Assembly: GCF_000717915.1 (NCBI RefSeq)
Contig: NZ_JOCX01000010.1
Span: forward strand, 62,001-126,000
Direction: 5' to 3'
DNA length: 64,000 nt
DNA from: Streptomyces sp. NRRL S-244
GTDB taxonomy: Bacteria; Actinomycetota; Actinomycetes; Streptomycetales; Streptomycetaceae
This document shows, piece by piece, positions 53,703-61,723 of the stretch. Below the pieces are notes generated by a model. The model was not told the DNA's origin and did not search any database. It saw only the letters and a list, made by a program, of their open reading frames with translations. Position 1 is the first letter of the stretch. Every line of letters starts with the position of its first letter. Made by a program: the position numbers and the translations under genes.

Positions 53703-55157
53703 ATGAGCACGTCGGCCCCCGCCCCCGCGCCCACCCTCCCGGACCCCGCCCCGCGCGGCGGGTCCGCCCTGGACCGCCACTTCAAGATCTCCGAGCGCGG
53801 CTCCACGGTCGCCCGCGAGGTCCGAGGCGGTTTCGCCACCTTCTTCGCGATGGCCTACATCATCGTGCTGAACCCGATCATCCTGGGCAGCGCGAAGGAC
53901 ATGTACGGGCACCAGCTCGACAGCGGCCAGCTCGTGACCGCCACCGTCCTGACGGCGGCCTTCACCACGCTCCTCATGGGCGTCATCGGCAACGTCCCGA
54001 TCGCGCTCGCCGCCGGCCTCGGCGTCAACACCGTCGTCGCCCTCCAGCTCGCCCCGCGCATGAGCTGGCCCGACGCCATGGGCATGGTGGTCCTGGCCGG
54101 CTTCGTCGTGATGCTGCTGGTCGCCACCGGCCTGCGCGAGCGGGTCATGAACGCCGTCCCGATCGGCCTGCGCAAGGGCATCGCGATCGGCATCGGCCTG
54201 TTCATCATGCTGATCGGCCTGGTCGACTCGGGCTTCGTCACCCGCATCCCAGACGCCGCGCACACCACCGTGCCGCTCACCCTCGGCACCGGCGGCCACC
54301 TGCACGGCTGGCCCGTCCTGATCTTCATCGTCGGCGTCCTGCTGACCCTCGCCCTGCTGATCCGCAAGACGCCCGGCGCGATCCTGATCTCCATCGTGGT
54401 CATGACCGTCATCGCCGTCGCCGTCCAGCTGATCGCCGGGCTGCCGGACTCGGGCTGGGGCCTGACCGTCCCCGAGTGGCCGGGCAACCCGGTGGCCGCG
54501 CCCGACTTCGGGCTCGTCGGCCAGGTCAGCCTGTTCGGCGGCTTCGGCAAGGTCGGCCTGCTGACCGGCATCCTCTTCGTCTTCACCGTGCTGCTGTCCT
54601 GCTTCTTCGACGCGATGGGCACGATCCTCGGCGTCGGCGACGAGGCCAAGCTGATCGACAAGGACGGCAACTTCCCCGGCATCAACAAGGTGCTGCTCAT
54701 CGACGGCCTGGCCGTCGCCTCCGGCGGCGCCACCTCGTCCTCGGCGACCACCTGCTTCGTGGAGTCCACGGCCGGCGTCGGCGAAGGCGCCCGTACGGGC
54801 CTCGCCAACGTCGTGACCGGCGGCCTCTTCACCGTGGCCCTGTTCCTGACCCCGCTCGCCACCATGGTCCCGTCCCAGGCGGCCACGCCCGCCCTCGTGG
54901 CGGTCGGCTTCCTGATCCTGGCGGGCTCGGTCAGGGACATCGACTGGAGCGACTTCACCATCGCCGTCCCGGCCTTCCTGGCCATGGTGATGATGCCGTT
55001 CACGTACTCGATCACCAACGGCATCGGCTTCGGCTTCATCGCCTTCTGCGTGCTGCGGCTGGCTACCGGCCGGGGCCGTGAGGTCCCGGCGGCCCTGTAC
55101 GTCGTGTCGGCGGTGTTCGTCTTCTACTACGCGATGCCGGCCCTCGGCCTCACGTAA
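53703..55157 (+). CDS. NCS2-family purine permease (AzgA-like)
   Basis: A 484-residue membrane protein with about 12-14 helices. RGGFATFFAMAYIIVLNPII opens the transport fold. PIALAAGLGVNTVVALQLA and SSATTCFVESTAGVGEGART are the conserved substrate-binding segments of the adenine/guanine/hypoxanthine branch. AGAGGACC precedes the ATG. It is divergent from DUF2530. It imports purines by proton symport, by family knowledge. Confidence 0.92.
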   Translation: MSTSAPAPAPTLPDPAPRGGSALDRHFKISERGSTVAREVRGGFATFFAMAYIIVLNPIILGSAKDMYGHQLDSGQLVTATVLTAAFTTLLMGVIGNVPIALAAGLGVNTVVALQLAPRMSWPDAMGMVVLAGFVVMLLVATGLRERVMNAVPIGLRKGIAIGIGLFIMLIGLVDSGFVTRIPDAAHTTVPLTLGTGGHLHGWPVLIFIVGVLLTLALLIRKTPGAILISIVVMTVIAVAVQLIAGLPDSGWGLTVPEWPGNPVAAPDFGLVGQVSLFGGFGKVGLLTGILFVFTVLLSCFFDAMGTILGVGDEAKLIDKDGNFPGINKVLLIDGLAVASGGATSSSATTCFVESTAGVGEGARTGLANVVTGGLFTVALFLTPLATMVPSQAATPALVAVGFLILAGSVRDIDWSDFTIAVPAFLAMVMMPFTYSITNGIGFGFIAFCVLRLATGRGREVPAALYVVSAVFVFYYAMPALGLT

Positions 55158-55178
55158 GCATCCACGGGCTCGCGTCAC

Positions 55179-55361
55179 TCACGTCAGCCCGTAGAACTTC
55201 TCCGTCTCGTCGACGGCCGCCTTGAAGCGCTCGTCGAAGTCATCGCGAATGAGCGTCCGGACGACATAGTCCTGGACGCTCATTCCGCGTTTCGCGGCAT
55301 GAGTCCGGAGGCGGTCGAGCAGCTCCCCGTCTATGCGCATGCTCAGCACGTGTGTCCCCAT
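55179..55361 (-). CDS. Ribbon-helix-helix DNA-binding protein
   Basis: A 60-residue protein that is a single ribbon-helix-helix unit: MGTHVLSMRIDGELLDRLRT (beta strand plus helix), HAAKRGMSVQDYVVRTLIRD (second helix), with an acidic tail. It looks like an antitoxin, but no toxin gene overlaps or follows it. The ORF ends 21 bases from the convergent permease gene and its start faces the MarR promoter region. It could regulate the nearby marR/MFS genes or be an orphan antitoxin. Confidence 0.8.
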   Translation of the reverse strand: MGTHVLSMRIDGELLDRLRTHAAKRGMSVQDYVVRTLIRDDFDERFKAAVDETEKFYGLT

Positions 55362-55449
55362 GGCGAAAGAGTCGTGGCACAGGACGTGGACGCGTGTCAC
55401 TTTCCGCTGCGGACTCACCCGTACGAGTGACACGCTTAAATGGCGTTCC

Positions 55450-55475
55450 TTAGAGAGAGTAATGAGGTAGTCTAA
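55450..55475 (+). promoter_or_regulatory. MarR promoter: TTAGA/TCTAA inverted repeat and -10-like TAGTCT
   Basis: TTAGA (55450-55454) and TCTAA (55471-55475) are mirrored across 16 bases, and TAGTCT (55468-55473) ends 6 bases before the ATG of marR at 55480. The second arm overlaps the -10, the expected place for an autoregulatory MarR operator. The region is markedly AT-rich for this genome. Confidence 0.45.
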
Positions 55476-55479
55476 AGAG

Positions 55480-55917
55480 ATGCTCGACCTTACCCATGGC
55501 GACGACGCTGCCGCCGTGAACGACCTCCGCTCCGCCGTCATGCGGCTGGGCCGGCGCCTCAAGCACCAGCGCGTCGACGAATCGCTGAGCCCGACCGAGA
55601 TGTCGGTCCTGGGCACCCTCGCCCGCTGCGGCCAGGCCACCCCCGGTGAGCTGGCCCGGCGCGAGCACGTCCAGCCGCCGTCGATGACGCGCATCGTGGC
55701 GCTGCTGGAGGCCAAGGGACTGGTCAGGCTGCAGCCGCACCCGGACGACCGCCGCCAGAAGGTGGTCACCCAGACCGAGGAGGCCGAAGCGATGCTCGAG
55801 GAGAGCCGTCGCAAGCGGAACGCCTTCCTGGCCGGGCTCGCGGCCGAGCTCACCGAGGACGAATGGGCCAAGCTGCGCGAGGCCGCGCCCGTCCTGGAGA
55901 AGCTCGCGCACTTGTAA
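55480..55917 (+). CDS. MarR-family transcriptional regulator
   Basis: A 145-residue winged-helix protein. SLSPTEMSVLGTLARCGQAT and PGELARREHVQPPSMTRIVA form the helix-turn-helix. LVRLQPHPDDRRQKVVTQTE is the wing. The flanking helices make the dimer. It lies 26 bases before a drug-efflux-type MFS gene, the classic MarR/pump layout, so it probably represses that pump and itself in response to a small molecule. The start has only AAAGAG upstream; a TAGTCT 6 bases before the ATG suggests a leaderless mRNA. Confidence 0.94.
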   Translation: MLDLTHGDDAAAVNDLRSAVMRLGRRLKHQRVDESLSPTEMSVLGTLARCGQATPGELARREHVQPPSMTRIVALLEAKGLVRLQPHPDDRRQKVVTQTEEAEAMLEESRRKRNAFLAGLAAELTEDEWAKLREAAPVLEKLAHL

Positions 55918-55943
55918 GGAACGACGCCAGGAGGCGAACGCTT

Positions 55944-57335
55944 TTGAGTACGGGAACCGGAGCAGATTCCGCACCCGGCCATACATCCACCACTACCACC
56001 GAGTGCGCCGCGCACTCCACGGGCTCCATACGCTCCACACGCTCCATACGCTCCACGGGCAAGAACAACTCGATGTTCAGCTCGCTGAAGATCCGGAACT
56101 ACCGGCTCTTCGCCACGGGACAGGCCGTCTCCAACACCGGCACCTGGATGCAGCGCATCGCCCAGGACTGGCTGGTCCTGTCCCTGACCGGCTCGGCTTC
56201 GGCCGTCGGCATCACGATCGCGCTGCAGTTCCTGCCGATGATGGTGTTCGGCCTCTACGGAGGCGTACTCGCGGACCGGCTGCCCAAGCGGCCGCTGCTG
56301 ATCGCCACGCAGACCCTGATGGGCCTGACCGGTGTCGCCCTGGCCGCCCTCACCCTCGCCGGACACGTCCAGGTCTGGCACGTGTACCTCGCGGCCTTCC
56401 TGCTCGGCCTCGTCACCGTCGTGGACAACCCCGCGCGGCAGACGTTCGTCTCCGAGATGGTCGGCAAGGAGCAGCTCGCCAACGCCGTCAGCCTGAACTC
56501 CGCGAACTTCCAGTCCGCGCGGCTGGTCGGCCCGGCGATCGCCGGTGTGCTGATCACCGCCGTCGGCGTCGGCTGGGCCTTCCTGCTGAACGGGCTGTCC
56601 TTCGCCGCGCCCGTCGCCGGCCTGCTCCTGATGCGGACCCGCGAACTGCACCCGGTCGAGCCGCAGCCGCGCGCCAAGGGGCAACTGCGGGAGGGTCTGC
56701 GGTACGTCGCCGGCCGCCCCGAGCTGATCTGGCCGATCGTGCTGGTGGGCTTCATCGGCACCTTCGGGTTCAACTTCCCGATCTGGCTGTCGGCGTTCGT
56801 CAGCGACGTGTTCCACGGGGACGCGGGCACGTACGGGCTCTTCAACACGCTGATCGCCGCGGGCTCCCTGGCGGGCGCGCTGCTGGCGGCCCGGCGCGGG
56901 CACTCGCGGCTGCGGCTGCTGGTCGCGGCCGCCGTCCTGTTCTCCGCACTGGAGGTCGTGACGGCCTTCGCGCCCGGCTTCTGGCTGTTCGCGGCGCTGC
57001 TGGTGCCGATCGGGATGTTCGGTCTGACGGTCAACGTCACCGCGAACGCGAGCGTCCAGATGGCCACCGACCCCGAGATGCGGGGCCGGGTGATGGCGCT
57101 GTACATGATGGTGTTCACCGGCGGCACCCCGATCGGTGCGCCGGTCGTCGGCTGGGTGACGGACACGTACGGGGCCCGGATCGGCATGGCCGCGGGCGGC
57201 CTCGCCTCCCTGGCCGCCGCCGCGACGATCGCGGTGATCCTGTCCCGGGTCGGCAACCTCCGCCTGAGCGTGAGCCGCCGCGGAGTCACGTTCGTCCCGT
57301 CGCCCCGCCCCCGCGAGCTGGTGACGGCGGCCTGA
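55944..57335 (+). CDS. MFS transporter (MFS_3/EntS-like efflux pump)
   Basis: A 463-residue protein with about 12 membrane helices (VGITIALQFLPMMVFGLYGG ... GMAAGGLASLAAAATIAVIL). RNYRLFATGQAVSNTGTWMQ and VVDNPARQTFVSEMVGKEQL are typical of the MFS_3 group. The TTG at 55944 was chosen for AGGAGG 9 bases upstream; ATG 56071 is the alternative and would drop a 42-residue Ser/Thr/Arg-rich tail. That tail is encoded partly by five 9-bp direct repeats. Probably exports a drug-like compound under control of the MarR protein just upstream. Confidence 0.88.
   Translation: MSTGTGADSAPGHTSTTTTECAAHSTGSIRSTRSIRSTGKNNSMFSSLKIRNYRLFATGQAVSNTGTWMQRIAQDWLVLSLTGSASAVGITIALQFLPMMVFGLYGGVLADRLPKRPLLIATQTLMGLTGVALAALTLAGHVQVWHVYLAAFLLGLVTVVDNPARQTFVSEMVGKEQLANAVSLNSANFQSARLVGPAIAGVLITAVGVGWAFLLNGLSFAAPVAGLLLMRTRELHPVEPQPRAKGQLREGLRYVAGRPELIWPIVLVGFIGTFGFNFPIWLSAFVSDVFHGDAGTYGLFNTLIAAGSLAGALLAARRGHSRLRLLVAAAVLFSALEVVTAFAPGFWLFAALLVPIGMFGLTVNVTANASVQMATDPEMRGRVMALYMMVFTGGTPIGAPVVGWVTDTYGARIGMAAGGLASLAAAATIAVILSRVGNLRLSVSRRGVTFVPSPRPRELVTAA
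56015..56055 (+). repeat. Five 9-bp direct repeats in the MFS N-terminus
   Basis: CTCCA recurs at 56015, 56024, 56033, 56042 and 56051, within units such as CTCCATACG and CTCCACACG. The period is three codons, so the units encode alternating Ser-Ile-Arg and Ser-Thr-Arg/Gly and can slip in frame. Confidence 0.85.
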
Positions 57336-57345
57336 GGCCCTGTCG

Positions 57346-58383
57346 TCAGTCGCGCGGCTTGCGGCGCAGGAGCCGCTTGGCTCCGAGGACCAGGACCGTG
57401 CCCACGGCCAGGACGGCCGCGCCCTTCGTGAAGCCGCCCCCGCCCTGCTCACCCGCAGGGCCGGGGGCACCGGCGGCCGGGGTCGCGCCCGGCTTCGCCG
57501 GGGCCGCCGAGCCGCCGGACGCCGATGCCGCCTTCACCGGAACCGCCACCACCCGGCTCGACTCCCCCTCCGATCCGAACAGCAGCGTCGTACCGTCCGC
57601 CGAGTACGTCACCGACTCGGCCTGCCCCTGCCACGGCGCGTCCACCCGCTCGCCCTCGCCCTCCGGCTTCCCGTCCTTCCAGGGATAGGTCTTCGCGAAG
57701 AAGTAGCCGCGCAGCGTCAGTCGGCCGCCGTCCGGGGAGAACGCCCCGTCCGTCACCCACGGCAGGTCCGCGATCCGCCGGAACACGTTCGTCCCCGAAG
57801 CCGACAGCTTCTCCGGCCCCTCGTACAGCCCGCCCTTGTCCTCGCTCTTGCTCGCGATGTAGACCCGGCCCGTCACCGGATGCACCATCAGCGCCTCCGC
57901 GTTGCGCGCCCCGTCCGCGTACTTCACCGTGAACTGCTCGGCCTTGACCGTGACATCGGCCAGCTGCTTCGGCTCCGGGAAGCGGTAGATCCAGACGTGG
58001 TCCCAGGTCCCGTTCAGGTTGTCCCCGATGTCGCCGACGTACAGCTGCCCGTCCGGGCCCAGCGAGATCGCCTCGACGTCGCGCGGGGTGCCCACGCCCG
58101 TCAGCGTCACCCTCGCCACGGTCTTGCCCGTCGCCGAGTCCACCGCGTAGACGTACGGGCCGTCGTCGCTGTCGTTGTGCGTCCAGTACACGCCCGGGTG
58201 GATCCGGCTCGCCGCCAGCCCGCTCGACTCCTTGATCCGCGGATCGGTGATCGTGAACCCGGAGGCGCCGGCGGCGGACGACCGGGCGACGGACGAGCCT
58301 GCGACGGACGACTCGGCAGCGGCGGCGGCCGAACCCGGCAGCACGACAAGGGCAATGACGGCGGTCAACGGCAGCAGGCGCAT
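57346..58383 (-). CDS. Secreted beta-propeller-like protein with C-terminal membrane anchor
   Basis: A 345-residue protein. The signal peptide is RLLPLTAVIALVVLPGSAAA. The body has SSGLAASRIHPGVYWTHNDS, DVEAISLGPDGQLYVGDIGD, NAEALMVHPVTGRVYIASKS and AESVTYSADGTTLLFGSEGE, repeated blades of a WD40/esterase-like propeller. After a Pro/Ala-rich linker there is a membrane helix (GAAVLAVGTVLVLGAKRLL) and a basic tail, like a sortase anchor but without LPxTG. It is therefore outside the cell and membrane-held. Function unknown; no catalytic motif seen. Confidence 0.82.
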   Translation of the reverse strand: MRLLPLTAVIALVVLPGSAAAAAESSVAGSSVARSSAAGASGFTITDPRIKESSGLAASRIHPGVYWTHNDSDDGPYVYAVDSATGKTVARVTLTGVGTPRDVEAISLGPDGQLYVGDIGDNLNGTWDHVWIYRFPEPKQLADVTVKAEQFTVKYADGARNAEALMVHPVTGRVYIASKSEDKGGLYEGPEKLSASGTNVFRRIADLPWVTDGAFSPDGGRLTLRGYFFAKTYPWKDGKPEGEGERVDAPWQGQAESVTYSADGTTLLFGSEGESSRVVAVPVKAASASGGSAAPAKPGATPAAGAPGPAGEQGGGGFTKGAAVLAVGTVLVLGAKRLLRRKPRD

Positions 58384-58459
58384 ACCCCAAGCGTGCCAGC
58401 CCGCCCCGCGTGTCCGGCATCACAGGGGCTCCCGGCGCGTGATCCGCGATGATGACCGG

Positions 58460-59143
58460 ATGCGTTTCATGTTCGTCGGCGATTCCATGACCATCGGACG
58501 CGCCGGCGACTACACCTGGCGCTACCGGATGTGGCAGCACCTGGGTGCCGTCCCGGGCGGCCCGTACGAGATCGTCGGCCCGCGCACCGCGCTCTTCGAC
58601 ACTGTCGCGAACGAGCCGGTCAGCCACGCGTACGCCGACCCCGGCTTCCCGGAGCACGCCCGCCGCCACCTCGCCGGCTGGGGCGAGGGCTGGCAGCACA
58701 TGGCCCCCCTCATCGGCTCCGCCGTCCGCTCCGGCGAGCCCGACGTGCTGCTCGTCTCCCTCGGCCTGATCGACCTCGGCTTCTACACCGGCGCCGAGGA
58801 GACCGCGGCCAACGCCCGCCGCTTCATCGCGGAGGCCCGGGCGGCCCGGCCGGACATCCGGATGGTCCTGCTCCCGGTCATCCCGAACGTGCGGGCCGAG
58901 TCCGACGCGCCGTTCGCGGCCGAGGTGGCCCGGTTCAACGAGCTCCTCGCGAAGGCCGTCGCCGACCTGTCGACCGACGCCTCGCCGATCCTGCTGGCCG
59001 CGCGCCCGGCCGCGTACGAGATCGCGCACGACACGTACGACGGCACCCACCCCAACGCCTCGGGCGAACACCGCCTGGCCGGGGAGTTCGCGGCGGTCCT
59101 GCACCAGGCCTGGGGCATCGGCGGCCCCTACCGAACCCTCTGA
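58460..59143 (+). CDS. SGNH/GDSL-type hydrolase
   Basis: A 227-residue esterase-fold protein. MRFMFVGDSMTIGRAGDYTW gives block I with the catalytic Ser. SLGLIDLGFYTGAEETAANA is near block III, where the usual Asn of GxND is replaced by Leu-Ile-Asp. YDGTHPNASGEHRLAGEFAA is block V with Asp and His (DGTH). There is no signal peptide, so it is cytosolic. Substrate unknown. The divergent propeller gene starts about 75 bases away. Confidence 0.88.
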   Translation: MRFMFVGDSMTIGRAGDYTWRYRMWQHLGAVPGGPYEIVGPRTALFDTVANEPVSHAYADPGFPEHARRHLAGWGEGWQHMAPLIGSAVRSGEPDVLLVSLGLIDLGFYTGAEETAANARRFIAEARAARPDIRMVLLPVIPNVRAESDAPFAAEVARFNELLAKAVADLSTDASPILLAARPAAYEIAHDTYDGTHPNASGEHRLAGEFAAVLHQAWGIGGPYRTL

Positions 59144-59250
59144 CACCCCGTAGGGCCGCACCCGGCATTCCGGCCGTGGCCCTGTCTCCGTGCGTATCGT
59201 TGTACTACGCGGCTGCCCGCGACTGCGCGGCAGCGGGGAGGAGCGCCACG

Positions 59251-59838
59251 ATGACCGTCGTGGAGACCGACAGGATCGAGATGGCCGACATCAGCAGCGA
59301 GCATGCCTTGGACGAGATGTTCGAGGCGCTTGAGCCCGTCCCCGAGGGATTGAAGGTCGAGATCGTCGAGGGGACCGTCTACATGTCGCCGCAGCGGGAC
59401 ACGCACTGGGAGATCATCCGCAGGATCGTCCGTGCACTGGAAGACGAGTTCGGCATGGGGGTCAAAGCCCTCTCGGACGTACGCATCGACTTCCCGGGTC
59501 GGCTGAACGGGTTCGCGCCGGACGTCGCGCTGCTCAGTACCGATGCCACGAAGGACGAGTCGGCTCACTGGCGCCACGAGGACGTGGAATTCGTCGCCGA
59601 GGTGATCTCCAAGGGCACCGCGGCGAACGACTACGGCCCCAAGAAGGCCGCGTACGCCACCGCCGAAGTGCCCGCGTACCTCATCGTCGATCCGTACACC
59701 CGCCGCTGCGTGCTCCACACCCGGCCCAAGGACGGGGACTACGCCACGGAGACGAAGATCGCCTTCGGGGACGAGATCGACCTCACGGACGCGGTGGAGG
59801 GCCTGAAGCTCGACACCTCCGAGTTCCCCCGCGACTGA
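59251..59838 (+). CDS. Uma2-family (DUF820) PD-(D/E)xK nuclease-like protein
   Basis: A 195-residue protein. EGLKVEIVEGTVYMSPQRDT, LNGFAPDVALLSTDATKD and EFVAEVISKGTAANDYGPKK, then YATAEVPAYLIVDPYTRRCV, give the order Glu, Asp, Glu-x-(Ser)Lys of the restriction-endonuclease-like fold. Uma2 proteins are numerous in streptomycetes and cyanobacteria; their substrate and role are unknown. Start with GGGGAGGAG upstream. A strong hairpin terminator follows. Confidence 0.92.
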   Translation: MTVVETDRIEMADISSEHALDEMFEALEPVPEGLKVEIVEGTVYMSPQRDTHWEIIRRIVRALEDEFGMGVKALSDVRIDFPGRLNGFAPDVALLSTDATKDESAHWRHEDVEFVAEVISKGTAANDYGPKKAAYATAEVPAYLIVDPYTRRCVLHTRPKDGDYATETKIAFGDEIDLTDAVEGLKLDTSEFPRD

Positions 59839-59853
59839 TCCGCGCCGCGGTCC

Positions 59854-59894
59854 GCGACCGGTCGGCGCCCCGCACCGGGGCGCGGACCGGTCGC
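59854..59894. terminator. Nested terminator hairpin
   Basis: GCGACCGGTC (59854-59863) pairs perfectly with GACCGGTCGC (59885-59894), and an inner CGCCCC/GGGGCG stem sits between. It is shared by the convergent Uma2 and aldo/keto reductase genes. Confidence 0.75.
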
Positions 59895-59912
59895 GCCGTC
59901 ACCTCGGCCGGA

Positions 59913-60902
59913 TCACCAGGCGAAGGCCTCGGGCGAGGGCCCCGGGCCGGGGAAGACCTCGTCCAGGCCGGAGAGCACCTCGTCCGACAGCTCCAGGTCC
60001 AGCGCCCGCAGCGCGCTCTCCAGCTGCTCCGCCGTACGGGGACCCACGATCGGCCCCGTCACCCCGGGCCGGGTCAGCAGCCACGCCAGCGCCGTCTCGC
60101 CGGGCTCCAGGCCGTGCTTGTCGAGCAGGTCCTCGTACGCCTGCACCTGCGCCCGTACGGAGGTGTTGGCCAGGGCGTCCGCGGAGCGCCCGGAGGCGCG
60201 GCGGCCGCCCTCGACCTCCTTCTTGATGACGCCGCCCAGCAGCCCCCCGTTCAGCGGGGACCACGGGATCACCCCGAGCCCGTACTCCTGCGCGGCCGGG
60301 ACGATCTCCATCTCGGCGCGCCGCTCGGCGAGGTTGTACAGGCACTGCTCGCTGACCAGCCCGACCGAACCGCGCCGGGCGGCCGCCTCGTTGGCCTGGG
60401 CGATCTTGTAGCCGGGGAAGTTCGACGACCCGGCGTACAGCACCTTGCCCTGCTGGATCAGCACGTCGACGGCCTGCCAGATCTCCTCGAACGGAGTCCG
60501 GCGGTCGACGTGGTGGAACTGGTAGAGGTCGATGTAGTCCGTCTGGAGCCGCTTGAGGCTGGCCTCGACGGCCCGGCGGATGTTCAGCGCCGAGAGCCGG
60601 TCGTAGTTGGGCCACGGGTCGCCTTCGCCGGCCATGTTCCCGTACACCTTGGTGGCCAGCACGGTCTTGTCCCGCCGGCCGCCGCCCTGGGCGAACCAGG
60701 TGCCGAGGATCTCCTCGGTGCGGCCCTTGTTCTCGCCCCAGCCGTAGACGTTGGCGGTGTCGAAGAAGTTCAGGCCCGCGCCGAGCGCGGCATCCATGAT
60801 CGAGTGGCTGGTGGGTTCGTCTGTCTGCGGACCGAAGTTCATCGTGCCGAGTACAAGTCGGCTGACCTTGAGTCCGGTGCGTCCGAGCTGTGTGTACTTC
60901 AT
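59913..60902 (-). CDS. Aldo/keto reductase
   Basis: A 329-residue NADP-dependent TIM-barrel oxidoreductase. FFDTANVYGWGENKGRTEEI holds the catalytic Asp and Tyr. TVLATKVYGNMAGEGDPWPN holds the Lys, and YIDLYQFHHVDRRTPFEEIW the His. GPIVGPRTAEQLESALRALD binds the cofactor phosphate. It is of the AKR family 11/general stress type; substrate unknown. MKYTQLGRTG at 60902 is preferred over a start 3 codons upstream. Confidence 0.94.
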   Translation of the reverse strand: MKYTQLGRTGLKVSRLVLGTMNFGPQTDEPTSHSIMDAALGAGLNFFDTANVYGWGENKGRTEEILGTWFAQGGGRRDKTVLATKVYGNMAGEGDPWPNYDRLSALNIRRAVEASLKRLQTDYIDLYQFHHVDRRTPFEEIWQAVDVLIQQGKVLYAGSSNFPGYKIAQANEAAARRGSVGLVSEQCLYNLAERRAEMEIVPAAQEYGLGVIPWSPLNGGLLGGVIKKEVEGGRRASGRSADALANTSVRAQVQAYEDLLDKHGLEPGETALAWLLTRPGVTGPIVGPRTAEQLESALRALDLELSDEVLSGLDEVFPGPGPSPEAFAW

Positions 60903-60989
60903 GAACCCCAAGCCAATCGCCTGGAGTCCACTCCAGGCAAGGGCCCGCGCGGGCGGGATGCCGTCGGCGGGTCGCCGTCCGGGGCGCGG

Positions 60990-61079
60990 CTACTGGCCCA
61001 CGGCGGCTGCCACGGCCACTACGACGAACATCAGCACGAGTACACCGGCCATCACACGGTTTCGGGTCTTGGGATCCAC
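60990..61079 (-). CDS. 29-residue single-helix membrane peptide
   Basis: GTG 61079 opens a 29-codon frame encoding MDPKTRNRVMAGVLVLMFVV and VAVAAAVGQ: a short basic start and then one membrane helix. There is no Shine-Dalgarno sequence; TACGCT lies exactly 6 bases before the GTG (plus-strand 61086-61091), the same layout as serC. The coherent amphipathic design and promoter support a real gene. It lies between the aldo/keto reductase and thpR. Function unknown. Confidence 0.6.
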   Translation of the reverse strand: MDPKTRNRVMAGVLVLMFVVVAVAAAVGQ

Positions 61080-61124
61080 CCGTCGAGCGTAACGCGGGCG
61101 CCGGGGTTCCCGTACCGAGGGGCC

Positions 61125-61676
61125 TCAGGCGGCCAGCGGCCAGGCCTCGACCACCTCGTAGCGGGGCTGCTCCCCGGGGATCCCGCCCGTCGGGAGGTTG
61201 CTGCGGACCAGGCTGAGCTCCCCGGCCCGCCAGGGCGTGCCCTCGAAGCCCGCCAGGGCCTCGACGTACGGGTGCATGTCGGCGCCGGTGCGGCTGCGGG
61301 CCAGGGTGAGGTGGGGGGTGTAGCGGCGGTGGTGCTCCATCGGCACCCCGGCCCGGCGGGCGGCGGCGTCGGCGCGCTCGGCGAGCATCCGCATCGGGTC
61401 GAGCCCGCCGGCCGCGCCGACCCACAGGGCCCGGTCGCCGAAGTGCCCGGAGCCGTGGATGCGCAGGCTGAAGGGTTCGGTGCGGTGGGCGGCGCGGGCC
61501 AGGCGGGCGTGCAGGTCCACCAGGAGCTCCTCGCGCACCTCGCCCATGAAGGCGAGGGTGAAGTGCCAGCCCGCCTCCCCCGTCCAGCGCAGCCGGTCGT
61601 CCCGGAGGGGGGCCACGGCTTCGCGCAGCTCCTCGACGGCCTGCTGGGGCGGCATCAACGCGGCGAACAGCCTCAT
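61125..61676 (-). CDS. thpR: 2'-5' RNA ligase/cyclic phosphodiesterase ThpR
   Basis: A 183-residue 2H phosphoesterase. The two catalytic motifs are HFTLAFMG (about residue 38) and HLTLARSR (about 121). MRLFAALMPPQQAVEELREA is the usual start. The family opens RNA 2',3'-cyclic phosphates; the physiological substrate is not known. It ends 45 bases from the small membrane peptide. Confidence 0.93.
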   Translation of the reverse strand: MRLFAALMPPQQAVEELREAVAPLRDDRLRWTGEAGWHFTLAFMGEVREELLVDLHARLARAAHRTEPFSLRIHGSGHFGDRALWVGAAGGLDPMRMLAERADAAARRAGVPMEHHRRYTPHLTLARSRTGADMHPYVEALAGFEGTPWRAGELSLVRSNLPTGGIPGEQPRYEVVEAWPLAA

Positions 61677-61723
61677 GGGCGCGAGCCTAACCCGGACGAC
61701 GGGTCAGGCTCGCGCCGGGCGGG

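Noticed and set aside
55179..55361. Toxin-antitoxin module at the ribbon-helix-helix gene
   Set aside because: No second small gene overlaps or follows; the downstream neighbour is the convergent purine permease.
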